Assembly: GCA_030407085.1 (NCBI GenBank) | Contig: CM059587.1 | Span: forward strand, 100,683,001 to 100,747,000 | Length of the DNA stretch: 64,000 nucleotides | Reading direction: 5' to 3' | Source of the DNA: Trichopria drosophilae | Taxonomy: Eukaryota; Arthropoda; Insecta; Hymenoptera; Diapriidae | In this document: positions 12,601-24,259 of the stretch, one piece after another | How positions within the stretch are numbered: position 1 is the first letter of the stretch | Layout of the letters: each line of letters starts with the position of its first letter | Notes under the pieces: generated by a model | What the model was told of the DNA's origin: nothing | The model's input: only the letters and a program-made list of their open reading frames with translations | Databases searched by the model: none | Translations under genes and position numbers: made by a program

Positions 12601-13300
12601 TGTATTTTAAACGTTCATTAAAATGAAAAACATTAAAAAATCACAAATTGAATCGATTGTTTTAAATCTTGAACGAAAATGGTACAATTTCTTATTTTTT
12701 CAAAATACCACCTCGGTTTCATTGATGGTCATAAATACTTTGGTCTTATTGAAAATTCGAACGGTTCAGGGGACAATTTGCGAAACGTTACTTTGTTGGC
12801 AATTTTCGATGTATTTATTTAATTGGTTCATTTACTTAACTGGTTTGTTTTGCACGCTTAATGCGGCAATTGTACTCGAATTTTATCCGAGTTCGGCCTC
12901 GGTGGATTTCGCAAGATATAACGCAAGGCGTGTCGTCGTTCGTAACGGATGTGATGAAAACCACCGCGGCTATCCTTCGTAGTTAGTATATAAAGCACGT
13001 GGTTAGTATACGTGCCTAACCGTGTGGATGTATTTATTTTTATATGAACCAGTTCCGTTAAAATGGCACGCATTTCAAAAACCACCCCCTCCCCAGTTTT
13101 CATGCGTCTCGACCATTAGCTGCGCCAATGAATCCAATTGTTTTTTTTTTAACCAATTTGTTCTTATCGCCTTTTTTTGGAACTTGCGATACGCGAAATC
13201 GAATTGCGAGCAAATGGTTTTCGAATCACTGCATTTTATGGTGTTTCCAACTCGCTTTCTTACTTTTAATACCTGAATGAGATCGAATTGTACAGATTTG
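12601..13300. other. Mixed-composition stretch, small ORFs not supported
   Basis: A 119-codon plus frame (12623-12982) is Phe/Leu/Ile-rich and unlike any family I know. TATATAAAG occurs at 12987-12995. It is followed directly by a small hairpin with arms GCACGT at 12995-13000 and ACGTGC at 13010-13015. There is no initiator or downstream exon to support a promoter call. Confidence 0.3.
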
Positions 13301-14379
13301 CCGTTGATTGAATTTTTTTGAAAGTGTAATTGAAACTATTCTTGGACAAAAAAAATGACCAGTAATTCAACCGCTGAAAGTGAATTAGTAGACATTTTAC
13401 TGTTGCCTAATTGTTACTAAAATTCATTGAAGCAAACATTTTTTTCAACATGAATTTTGGAAAATTGAAAAAGGTGTATTCTCTCGGTCGATAATGTCAA
13501 TTTATAATTGAAAGAAAGGTCAAGTTCTTTTAGACTTTAGTAAATATCCTTCTATTTTATTATCCCCAACTTCAGTAAAGTTGAATAATGTTTACTGGAA
13601 AATAATTTTGAATGTCAACACATTCGTTTATCCGAATAATTAAAATATCCGGAAAATCATGAATTCGTGAAACCCTTAGAAAATAGCCAAAACGGGGTCT
13701 TAATTTGGGCCCGATTTCTCTCACTTTATTCAGGCTGTAGTGATTGATTTTCCCGATGGTGCCTTTCTAAGGATCACAGATAAGAAACGGACGAGTATGT
13801 TCCTGTTTGAAATCTTAAACGGACATCAGAGTCGTAAGCGGCGATAGAAGGTCGTAAAAAAGAAATCGCGGAATGGATCGGATCCATCCGCGCTGGAATG
13901 CGAAACGACCTGTCGACTATCTGAGGATCAGAAGTTGGTAGGCCTGCTGGATTCATGGTGGCAGTTTGAACATTCCGTGTAATTGGTATTCGAATCTTTC
14001 CGTCATCCGGGAAAACTGAACGCGCCTTTTTTTCGTCGCTATTAAAGGCTTATGTCGATCCAAAGACAACAAAATAAAAATTATTGTCAGATAATAATTT
14101 AGTGTTTTTTAGTGGAAACACACGTTACAGATAATTATTTAATAATATCATTACTTGAAATCGTCGATGAGGATAATGTAGTTACTCATCCTGTCGCTAG
14201 GCGCGGTTACGACATTTTTTAATTTGCGTTTCTCGATAGTTACAGAAATCGTTTTTTTCTAATTCTAATTTTTTGTACTAATTCGTAGTTTTTGCTACTT
14301 GGTACTTACTAGTAATATTATTAAAATTGCCCTAATGTGGATTTAAAAAGTGGACACCGTATCTAGGGGTCATCATATT
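13301..14379. other. Non-coding stretch with a GC-richer patch
   Basis: About 13720-14030 is less AT-rich and holds a palindrome TGGATCGGATCCA near 13873. The remainder is AT-rich. No gene is supported. Confidence 0.4.
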
Positions 14380-15160
14380 AGTATCTCGAAATGGTGTTCG
14401 GCTAGGTGTAAGAACCTTTCGTGGAAGCTATCCTCGTAATTAACAGAGGATCGTGTAAGCGTCGGAAGCTAGTAGGGAACTCGTGAGATACGAAGTGCGA
14501 GGTTATATTAACCCTTATAAGGTCTGTTTCTATTTATGCGGCGTGTAACGCAGACCGTTAATCATCACATCTCTCTTAGGTGTGTGGATATCCCAGTTAA
14601 AATACGCCACAGTTTTGACATCAAAGTTAAGCAAGCTAACGCATCTTTCGCAGGGGCCGCAATTCGCGACTCCGCAGCGGTACGTAGTTATCGCGAAATT
14701 AATGCCGAGTTCGCAATGAAATATTAACTTCGAGGCCAGTTTTGCTGAAATTAGATTTCTATACGGGCTAGCTCCCCGTTGCTTTGAACTCCCACGATGT
14801 GGCTTCGTGTTATCGCCATCGGCAGGTGGTTTAAGAACGTAAAATACGTAAGTTACCCGTAAAATACGCAGATAAACATATCTAATGCTATAGTTTAGAT
14901 TGATCCGCTACGCAACAATTAAACGCGTCTCTAATCGACCTCTTGGCCTAACTTGTATTATCTGGGTTGTGGGCATCGAATGGCCGGTTACGTCATTACG
15001 ACGGATCGGCATTGACCCAGCCAACTGCAGATCGCTCGAGTCGGTGCAAAATATTTATTGTCTTGTGCTATCTTAGTCGATACGAATGTTGTTTATTGCT
15101 CCATTGAAGGAGGTTGGCGAATGTCGATCATCGGCTTTTAAGCTTTATAGTGCGGTTTTG
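14380..15160. other. Large GC-richer island, candidate regulatory DNA
   Basis: Nearly 800 bases of high-complexity, CG-rich sequence sit inside AT-rich DNA. It includes an E-box of the Snail/Zeb type (CAGGTG near 14824) and several TTAAT/ATTA cores. The 63-codon frame at 14536-14727 has no known domain. It looks more like conserved non-coding DNA than exon, but conservation cannot be seen from one sequence. Confidence 0.35.
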
Positions 15161-15357
15161 TTGACTTTAGATGCACAATGTAAACATTTTAACTAAATTT
15201 CATACTATTTTGCATTAAGATGAATGAGAAATGCAATATAAAGTTAATAATCGCGTAATAGAACATTTTGGACAATTATTTGGACTTAACCCTACTTTTT
15301 CTTGAGGGAATCCCACATTGTAATAAACTCATTTCATAATTCAATACCGCGAATAAC

Positions 15358-16059
15358 ACAGGTCTACAAAAAAGAGGGCCTTGGATATTGTTGGGAAGCT
15401 GTGGGTCATTTCCGACTTAATTCTATGCAAAGAATCCAAACTCGAAGTCAGAATTGGTCCATCACGTCAGGTTTTTGAGATATTTGAGGTCATGTACTCG
15501 AAAAACGCGTTATTGCTATGTTTGAGGTTACGTACAGGACGCAATAATTTGTTTTTGGCCTTCTGTACTATTTGCATCTTTTAGTACTACCTTTACCCTT
15601 CAAAATGAGGTTTTATTCAATCACCTAAGATGTTTTCTTACAAAGTTACGACCATTTTGAATGACAGTACTGAAACGTGAATTTAGTTACATAGTTGTTT
15701 ATATTTATATTGGTTTCATGACATTGAATTTCACCTTGAGTTTGTTCTCCAACAGCATTTCAAGGTAAATTTGTTTACATGTGTATCGTAATTTCAAATT
15801 GGCGTATCTTGGTGAAGAAAAGTCGTAGTGGAATTCTGCGCATCCTATATTAAAGAAAAAGAGTAGTATCACATGATCCAACGAAAGGAAAAACTCCTAA
15901 AAATGTTGTGTCTTCTGTACATAACCTCAAAAAAACGCGTTTTTCGTGTAAATAACCTCAAATATCTCAAAATCCTGACGTCATGGGCCATTTCTGACTT
16001 CGGATACGGACAACAGAAATGACCCACGGCTTCCCAACATCAAAACCATGTTGACCTGT
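15358..16059. repeat. 702-bp foldback element
   Basis: The ends carry ACAGGTCTACA on the left and the reverse complement of TTGACCTGT on the right. The arms then match through TGTTGGGAAGC-GTGGGTC, a CGAAGTCAGAA block, CATCACGTCAGG or CATGACGTCAGG, TTTTGAGATATTTGAGGT, GAAAAACGCGTT and TTTGAGGTTA-GTACAG. Arms are roughly 180 bases and diverged, around an unrelated centre. No transposase frame is present, so it is probably a non-autonomous foldback DNA transposon. Confidence 0.7.
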
Positions 16060-16669
16060 TTTATAGGTGGAGGACTGACTCCGACCCTTACGAAAACGTA
16101 ACATGGAGAAATGAAAATGGAGGTTTAAAGTAATAAAAACCACATTTCTTACTTTTATTTTGAAATCTTATTTTGATCGTACCAGAATATCATAACTATG
16201 ATTAAAGTTGGTAACGATAAAGCAAATTCTTGGACGTTTATGAAAATCCAATATGGCGGATTAAAAAGATGGCGTGATCAACCGAAAGAAGATTTCTTCA
16301 TTTTATTATGACTAAATCATGAAATGAAATAGCGGAATATTTAAAGAAGCGTAGATTGGAACAAATGTTGATAAAATTGATAATGTCCTACAAGGTTTGA
16401 TAGACTAAATATTCACGACTTCTTTTATCATAGTTACGAAATATTCTATGGACATATTTTTGTCCAAATTATGAGATTTACCAAAATTGATACATCCGGT
16501 AACTCTGTCGGTAATAAAGTTAAATATTTTCAAAGTTACCTTCATTTCAAAGCTGGAGAAGTCGGAAAAGAATTAATTTTCAAAATGGCGGAAGATTAAT
16601 TCGAAATTCTTTCCCACATGATGATACATTGTGGGATCCCAGAGCACAACGGAACCTCCTGAATTTACG
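16060..16669. repeat. Remnants of the ATGGCGGAT-type dispersed repeat
   Basis: AATCCAATATGGCGGATTAAA near 16245 (written here in part), AGATGGCG near 16268 and CAAAATGGCGGAAG near 16580 are pieces of the motif family that forms clean tandem units at 22.2 kb. No gene is present. Confidence 0.35.
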
Positions 16670-17120
16670 GTACGACGCAGAAATTCGCGCCTGCCTCGAA
16701 ATCGATATTAATTATCGTTAGCTTGGTATGTGACGTAATAAATCGCCGTCGATTGTAATAACGGCCGCTTTCTATATTGGAAAAGCCGGAGCGATATGTC
16801 AGGAAAAGGATTGGAGGCGCTTCTTGGGCATCAGGGTAACGCGTCCCTGCTGATTAATGCTGGAAAGAGTGCTGAATATCGGCGAAGATAAGGCGTGACG
16901 TGGTATCGTGGCTGCATTCCCATGACACGGGCTAACCTCTTGACCCCTCGCGGGTTCATAGAGTCGGTCGCAGTGGCTTATACGTGGGTAAACATTGACA
17001 TTTGGATTGGCTAAATCTGCAGCGCGTGAGCACCGAGAAACGGGCCCGCTGGGCGTCTGTAGGCCAGAGATACCTCTTCCTTCACCGCAGATTCGTTTCC
17101 TTATTGCACCTACTCATTAC
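16670..17120. other. GC-richer island with homeodomain-like palindrome
   Basis: Compositionally distinct from its neighbours. CGATATTAATTATCG at 16703-16717 is a near-palindrome around TTAAT. No convincing exon boundary. Candidate regulatory DNA by inference. Confidence 0.3.
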
Positions 17121-17189
17121 TCATTCCATGTCGAGAGATTTTTTGGAAAAAATTCCGAAGAAAGTTGCGTTTTAACGGTTCTGACATCG

Positions 17190-17455
17190 ATAATATTACG
17201 TATGGAGAGTGCCAAAAGTGGGCAGTACAGTAGCCCCCCTCCCTCAATATTAGCGGAATCTGAACGCGCATGCGTCGAACGGAGGCGCAATACGCAACTT
17301 ATGTCCAAGTAAAAAATTGCGCATGCGTGGTATTGCCTATAGCGAGGAACATCTGATGTAAAGGGTAGTATTGAGAGGGATGGCTAATATTGGAAGGGGG
17401 TAGTTAATATTGTCCACGCTAATATTTGGAGGGACTACTGAATATAATTGTTACC
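17190..17455 (-). repeat. Dispersed repeat with two NRF-1-like sites (copy A)
   Basis: Reverse-complementing this stretch gives an order of blocks also found at 33300-33610: CCCTCTCAATA, CGCATGCGCA, ACTTGGACAT, CGCATGCGCG, then a TAATATT-GAG-GAGG block. The two CGCGCATGCG/TGCGCATGCG palindromes lie at 17265-17274 and 17318-17327. No coding capacity. The family is unknown to me. Confidence 0.6.
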
Positions 17456-18234
17456 TTAGCCATGCGATATTATACCTTTTTATTAAATAAAAAAAATATT
17501 TAAAAAGTTATTTACTAATCACAGTTAAAATTTTGATGAAATGAGTTTTTTTATTTAAAAAACTGAAGGTTGGGAACTGGAGAGATTTTCTTCCATCAAA
17601 GAAAATGTTGGAAAAAATTAAAATATTAGAATAGATAAATTCCGTCTGTGTTTATCACAAGGCAATAATATTTTAATATTTTCGTCACGTAATTCTTGGA
17701 TCTCTTCAATAGATACATGAAAGAAATTACAATATGTTGAGAAATTGTACAGATCTTCTCGTAGAATGCACATTCGAAAAGTGCCATGCCTATATGAAAA
17801 ACTACCATAAATTACATCGAAAATTTCTCATATCCTAATATGGAAAATACTTCATACCAGATCCGAGTCAATAACTTGTAGACATGGGAAAATTTCTTGT
17901 GCAGTATTAAAATAGTTATGAAAGGATAGGTCGTGCCTATTGCTTTCCTGAACATTTATAAAATTTTATGAAATACAAAGCAAATTTTTTCAAATATTGA
18001 TTTTATTAATTAAATTTCATTAAATTTAAGGAATGTCCCTAATGTATATTAAATTTATGTATATATAGATCTATTTATTCATCATGTATTGAATCCACAA
18101 AAATCTGCTCCAAACAAGTAATGAGGAAAATCGACTGTGTCGTTTTATTGAGGAAATTTTAAGTTAAGGCGAAAAATTACAATAGATTTTTAATATATTT
18201 TTAATATTACTTGTAAATTTCGAATAATCGTGTA
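17456..18234. other. AT-rich non-coding stretch
   Basis: No gene, splice signal pair or repeat could be supported. Confidence 0.5.
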
Positions 18235-18625
18235 ATAATTTTTGCACACTTGAAGCGAAATAGTATTTTATGCAACAAGGGCGCAATTATCGATCTTCGA
18301 CGAGTGTGAAGTTTGTCGCTCGAGCTGAGCGAGGGTGACAATCACAATCGACGGAGATCGATATTTCGCCCATGTTCCATACGATATTTTTTAATACGAC
18401 GTGGGTAGAGCGCAATTTTACGTACATGAAAATCTCGCCCTAGTGCGCAAAATCGTGTTTTACGCACGGAGTGTTAAAAATGTTATTTGGCTTCCCATAT
18501 GGTGAGAGCAAAATGGCACTTTCTCTCCCTAGGGAGCAAAATACGGGTTTTAAACTCTGCGCCCAAAATACTCATATGTTCTCCCTAGTTCGACAATGTA
18601 CTATTATAACAAATAATTAATATTT
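18235..18625. repeat. GCTCCCTAGG-type dispersed repeat, copy 1
   Basis: Contains CTCCCTAGGGAGCAAAATA, GAGCAAAATGGCACTTTCTC, GCGCAAAATCGTG and CCCTAGTTCG strings. These recur with AGGGAGCAAAATA and CTATTTTGCTCCC strings at 43.4 and 44.9 kb. The repeat is built of short inverted modules and does not encode a protein. Confidence 0.5.
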
Positions 18626-19139
18626 TCATATAAGGAGAGTCTATTTCTAAATGACGACCTAAGAACATAAAATGTGACAATGTTTTTAGTAATTAACTTG
18701 CCAGAATTAGTTAAAAACTACTAATAAAGATAACAAGTGATAAATTTGTAATTAAAATTGTTCAAATTCATTTCTGTAAAGAGGTATTAAAGATGTTATT
18801 AATTTAGTCACCAATTTTTTCACTTCGTTAGTAATTATTGACTAATTCAGATTGCCAGAGAATTTTACGAATTTTCGTCGATTTGTCAAGTTCTTTATGG
18901 GTTGTTTTGTTTATTTTTATATACGACAAATACATTTGAAAGTTTGCAAACAAAGACCTCCGAAAATAAAGGATTTTTCGAAATCGTGCAAGCGCATACT
19001 ATCTTGGGCGCGATCGCCCGCTATTTACTACATTCGCATGCACGTGAGTTTACACGTGACAGGTCTCGGTTATAAGTTTGCTTCTTACGGTCGTCGTCAA
19101 GCACGTAAATAATTCCGGACTTTGCAATTTCTGTTTCAG
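18626..19139 (+). other. Intron-like DNA ending in a 3-prime splice site
   Basis: AT-rich, then GC-richer from about 18990. It closes with TTTGCAATTTCTGTTTCAG, a good acceptor ending at 19139 immediately before the microexon. The 86-codon frame at 18852-19112 has no recognisable domain. Confidence 0.4.
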
Positions 19140-19184
19140 GATACGTAAACTCCAACACACTACAATCCCTCGCTCAGCTTCACG
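19140..19184 (+). CDS. Candidate 45-nt microexon
   Basis: Both boundaries are strong: an acceptor with pyrimidine tract and CAG ending at 19139, and the donor CACG|GTGAGTAC starting at 19185. The length is divisible by three, so inclusion would not shift frame. Reading from the first base hits TAA. The second frame gives IRKLQHTTIPRSAS and the third gives YVNSNTLQSLAQLH; both are open. I do not recognise either peptide. The two ratchet sites downstream are on the same strand and the next two landmarks follow at about 14-kb steps, suggesting one plus-strand gene. It could equally be a 5-prime UTR exon or a chance pairing of signals. Confidence 0.45.
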
Positions 19185-22100
19185 GTGAGTACTTTCATTG
19201 TTCTTTCTTCTACCCATCGTTTTCCTTTCTTTTTTATGTATTTTTGCTGTCTTTTAAACTGTCATTTTATATTAAGGCTACCTAATGACTTCATTTATTT
19301 TTGTATTTTTTTTTCTTAAGTTGTTCTTAAACTTTAGGTACATTTCTGCTCTTAACTAAATTTGTCATAATGGATTACGTACAAAAAATGGAAGACTGTT
19401 GTTCTATTTTTGTTTTTATGTACAATAGAAAAATGTTATCACCGGGAAAAAAAGATTAACAAAAAATTTGTTGTTCAATAAAAAACTTTCTATTTAATTT
19501 AAAGTCTTAATTTCAATTATGTAAAACTTTAAATCGTCGAACTATCGCTTCAACCGGCTGCATTTTACGGTTGCACCTCAGCCGAAGAAGACACTAGGTA
19601 AAGGAGAAAGGACTCTAAATACTAAAAGGAGGGATGAAAGGGCAGCCTTAATTAGAATTTATCGTTTTGTAGTTTTTAAGTGAGACAAATGACCTCTTCG
19701 CGTGGGCACCTTTCTCGCTTTATATCAACTTGTTCCAGTCCCGGTTCGTTTTGGACGAATCGTACGAAAGTCGACACCGATGAATTTATATAAGGTTTTT
19801 GCTATAGGATACAATTTACCGTTAATTTTGAATTATTTTTGAAAATCGATAACATTTTTACCGCTTCTTTTGTATTCGTCGACATCTTTTTTATACCCAG
19901 AAAAAGGCGATTTTCGGAATTATCAAGAAAATCCACGTCTTTGGAGACTTTTCATTAGGTCCTTTTTCTTAAAGTGTGCAAAGTTCCACTCAAAGGGACA
20001 ATATGCCAGTAACGAGTTCTCGCAATACGATCTTCCAATCGTCAACAAGAGAATTCTCCCTCGCTTTTGTATTTACCTCCTTTCGACCTCGGGGTTTTCC
20101 GTCCCCTTCTTTAACGGCGTAGAAACCCCACAGCTCGGGTACTCCAGAATTCGCATCTCACACTTCATAAATGGATTTTATGGACAAATTTGACCGATGC
20201 GTTCGCTTATACAGATTTGATTGGGGGTATAGAATTCGCAACGAACACCTTGTGGCGACATCTATTAATCCGCGATTCAATCTTTTATTTCATTTTGATG
20301 GCACTTTTTTACTTTCCAATAAGCGGTTTTAATATTTCTGTGATGAGATTGGTTCAGTTTTCACATTTAAGTGTATTTTACTGGAATAAGTACACCCGCT
20401 ATGTTACTTCTGTTGTCTGTCGGTAATGTCTTCCTGACATACACTGCTCCAATTAAGTGACATTTTTCAATAAACAACACATGTTTCAGGGAGAATTCAG
20501 AATTAATTACTCTTTTAAAGGTAGTTTCGAATTATGTTTTACGTTAGGAACTTACGTTATCAACCGAGACGCTTTATGTACCGAAAGAGATGTACCCAAA
20601 TTTATTTTACCGACTACCGATAACGTAGTCGGAAAATATTTTAAAATCTCATTTTCACTTAAATTTCCCTTATTTGTTTTTCTGGAACATTTCAGTACGT
20701 GCATCGCAGAAAAAGTCGACGCATGAACGCACATATTTTTTCGTTCATTGTTTTCTCTCTGGTTTACCTCCTCGGTTGTTCTTTCGCTTATCTCTTATCT
20801 CCCTATCTACCGCTCCAGTTGTCTTCCCTGCTCCGGTATCTCTCGAATTCGGGCACAGGAACGCAAGCAGGTATTTTTACATGCTCCAGGTATATGGGTG
20901 TACACAAATGCATAATACATCCACCGTTGCTCGTGTATTATCATACATATTGCTTCGCGTCCTGTCGAGCGAATACGCTCCGTCCGAACTCTCATCCGGA
21001 ATATTTTCTTAGGCTTTTTCTTCTTATTCCTCGCCCTCGTTTCCTCGGCGTCATCTTCTTTTCTTTTTATTTTTGACGTCAACTTTATTCCTTACGGTCC
21101 CGATGCATGTAACGTCACGCAGACGTTAAGTGATTTAACAAGAAAAAAAATACGTCCTGGTGATGGTAAAAATATGTTATACGACTAGAGCGGGAAACGG
21201 GACTTTTATGGCTTACGCCTGTCTCTTGTAGTTCCTTGTAAGATATTATTTATGGTCTGAAACATGACTTTCATGAAACCGGAGGTCAATTCGTCCAGGC
21301 ACTTCAGGAAATTGCAACCGGGAGTAGAAATAAACACGTACTACCTAGGGAACAAAAATTATGTTTTCTTTCGAACGGTCAAGAAAATTAATAAATCCAA
21401 TTTTATTTTATACTACTAAAACGAGTCGTAAAATATCATTTTGTGCCCTAGAGTCACCAAAAATATACGTTTTTATATATCCCAACAAATTATTATATTC
21501 CAAATGATTGACAAGAGACCCGTTGTATTCAACGCGAACTTCAAAACTGTTTTGAAATCTAATAAGTCGCGTGTGTCGGTTCGATGGCAGGATTTCGCGA
21601 GTCTTGCGTGTTTATTTTAAAAACACGTTGGGTGTTCGCTGATGTTTACACGTCGTTTGTGCAAAAATGTTAAACTCGATGTAAATTATGTTTTTCGAAG
21701 CACTCGAATGGAAACGTGCCGAGCGTAAGGCGACACCCTGGAAAAGACTTCTAAAAAACACGCACTCAAGGTATAACGTGACGACGTCGTTCAAACAGAT
21801 CTTTACCTCACGTGCGTCGAATGTAACTACAATGATAGGAAATCGTCCGTTATATTTTAAGCACAATGTTTGTTGTTGTAATTATGTTGGTAACTATGCC
21901 AAATATTTGTATACACGATACGTTCGTTCCTTATCTTCGATGTGGAAAAACTAAGTTGGTTCACCTAAATCAGTAAATCATATTAAAAACACGAACTGCC
22001 AATTTACCAAAATAGTAATACGTTATTTATTTGACAACTAATTTATTGCGGTAGCTGTTCTAAAATTAACCTTGAAATCAATAAAATTTCATTGAAGTCG

Positions 22101-22194
22101 CCTCAAGTTTCTTGTGTAAAAGTTCTTCAAAAATCATCTAGAAGAAATTGCGGTGTGATTCCAAGTAAACTTAGACGAATCCGTTAAGTTTTAT
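19185..22194 (+). other. Intron-like DNA after the microexon
   Basis: The first 100 bases are pyrimidine-rich. Around 19540-21120 the sequence is less AT-rich and several open frames overlap (19870-20193, 20674-21076), none with a recognisable domain. 21600-21960 is moderately GC-rich, with antiparallel small frames. No supported exon. Confidence 0.4.
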
Positions 22195-22545
22195 AAAAAT
22201 TCGCAGCCATATTGAATCCGCCATTTTGAATTTTCATAAACTGGCATCCGATTCGTGATCAGAGACGCCGGAAACCCCTAAATAGTAAACGAATCCGAAC
22301 TGTTCATTAAAAATTCGCCCGCCATATTGAATGCGCCATTTTGAATTTTGAAAAAATGACATTCTTTGATGATTTTTGATCTGCGACATCGAAAACTTCG
22401 GAATAATAAATGTATAAAAAATCTGATCAGTTCTTTAAATATGCATCCTCCATATTGGATCCGCCATTTTGAATATTGGAAAATTGACATTGGATTCCTG
22501 AACAGCGACTACAAAAAAGATTATAAAAATCCATTACTTGTATTT
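22195..22545. repeat. Three tandem ~120-bp units carrying CGCCATTTTGAATTTT
   Basis: Units start at about 22202, 22315 and 22442. Each runs: CCATATTG-ATCCGCCATTTT, a short spacer, TG-CATT--GATT, then a GATC--CGAC box and a variable AT tail. The CGCCATTTT cores lie at 22219, 22334 and 22462, so the spacing is 115 and 128 bases. Diverged fragments of the same unit occur in many other places in this window. Confidence 0.65.
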
Positions 22546-23090
22546 TCAATAATTTTAAGAAACGCCTCATTCTGTATTAAATAATAAATAAAAAAATAAT
22601 ACTTTTCAGTCCTAGGCAGCAAATTGATCCTTTCCTGAGAGGTCCTTCAACATCTTTCAAATGTTTTTAAACGAAATATTTGTAGAAAGATATTGAAAGT
22701 AAATCAATTCGAAATTTACTATGTGTTTGTTGAAAATTTCAACGATATTATGCAAAACCAATCGAATTCTGCTTACTCGGACTCGACAACGATTCCACGT
22801 GCGCATGTAGATGCGCTCGCATCGCGATGCAATTATACCAGTAATTACGTTTCTCTAAAATCTGAATCTCATGCATTTTACTACAGTGTACCGATTATCC
22901 ACGTGCTTCCGTTATTAGTCATCGGTCGAGCCAGATGCACGCGCCATTCCTCCTACAACAATTAGCGATCTTTAATTGTGCAAAAACAATTGAAATTACA
23001 ATGCTCCATTTTATTTTCCGTCCTCCAATTTCCGATAATGTTTGTTTCCATTATAATTGTACTAAAAATTCATTGAATATGGAATTGTAC
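22546..23090. other. Non-coding stretch
   Basis: The first part is AT-rich. 22780-22970 is GC-richer and includes CATGTAGATGCGCTCGCATC. A 90-codon frame (22693-22965) is not supported by any splice or domain evidence. Confidence 0.4.
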
Positions 23091-23652
23091 AAAATGGCGT
23101 GTATTACGGTTTGAAATTTAGTGAAAAACGAATGTTTTTGTAATATTCCAGTATTCAAAATGGCGCGTTCAATATATTTAATGTTTTCTTTTTGTAATTT
23201 TAATCAATGCCAGTATATCATTCTATATGTTTAAGATTAAAAGTATTAAAATGATTTCAGTCGGTGAATTTTAATCTGACAATGAATTTCTTAGTTTCAA
23301 AATGGCGATAAATGAAATACGCCTGTCATTCCTCTAACGACAATTATTACTCTGTTTAATGAATTTTATTTCATTACACTATTTTACATGTAATTTAATA
23401 AAATGCTTAGGGCCAATAAATTAGAATTTCAAAATGGCGTATCTAACTTATAAATGTACTCTTGAAAATATATCGTGTCCATAGAATTTAATTATAAAAA
23501 ATGGCGCCTTTTATACATTCATTTTTTAATTAATACCATTTCACCATTTTATATGTATATAATACAAAAGTTATCGATGATTTAGACTTTCAAAATGGCG
23601 CATCATACAACTTTTGAAAATTGAATAGCTTATTTAGCAATATAAAATGGCG
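23091..23652 (+). promoter_or_regulatory. Cluster of seven same-strand AAAATGGCG sites (YY1/Pho-like)
   Basis: Exact AAAATGGCG occurs at 23091, 23157, 23299, 23431, 23498, 23592 and 23644, all in the same orientation within 562 bases. The bases around each core differ, apart from a frequent preceding TTC. AANATGGC / GCCATNTT is the known recognition core of the zinc-finger protein YY1 and its fly orthologue Pho, which recruits Polycomb complexes. This makes the cluster a candidate Polycomb response element. The alternative is a decayed array of the repeat at 22.2 kb. Confidence 0.45.
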
Positions 23653-24259
23653 TCTATATCTAGTAATATGGTTATACAAACTTATTTCTCTTTTTTTTCT
23701 CCATTTTTAAATAAAAATCTCATTCCTTAACACTATGATCTTGTGATCTTTATTGTATTTTAGCCTTTTCGGTATCAAATATTTTTATTTTTAATTAAAT
23801 TGGCAATATTCCTCATTTTATTCATATTTATGTCCATTACTTAGTAATGAATTTCCAACGCAATGACTAATCCCAATGATAAATTATGCTACTAATATCT
23901 TCATTTGATTTAGTCCGAATTTAGTAAGTTAGTAGGCACGTAATTCGTATCAATCCACTTATTAAATTACTGAAATCCAAATCACTTTCACAATTACAGC
24001 CAGATGCAATTTTCTCTAAACAAAAACACACCTCTATTCACTACTAACCCAAAGTTTGGGAAAAGTACAAATCCTATACCATTACTAGTTACAAATTTTC
24101 CAAATTTTTACGTCAAACGAAAAATGATGCGATCTGCAACCCTGATCCATAACATACGGGTTGTTTTCACTCAACATCCAATATTCGACATCCTTAAACA
24201 TCCGGATGTACATTACTGGATAACTGGAGGCTCGACTGGTCGGAACGACATAAACGATT
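23653..24259. other. AT-rich non-coding stretch
   Basis: Nothing supported. The 88-codon frame at 24004-24270 lacks any recognisable feature. Confidence 0.45.

Noticed and set aside
12987..13015. TATATAAAG with an adjacent hairpin as a promoter
   Set aside because: No initiator, downstream exon or donor nearby, and TATA-like words are expected often in A/T-rich DNA.
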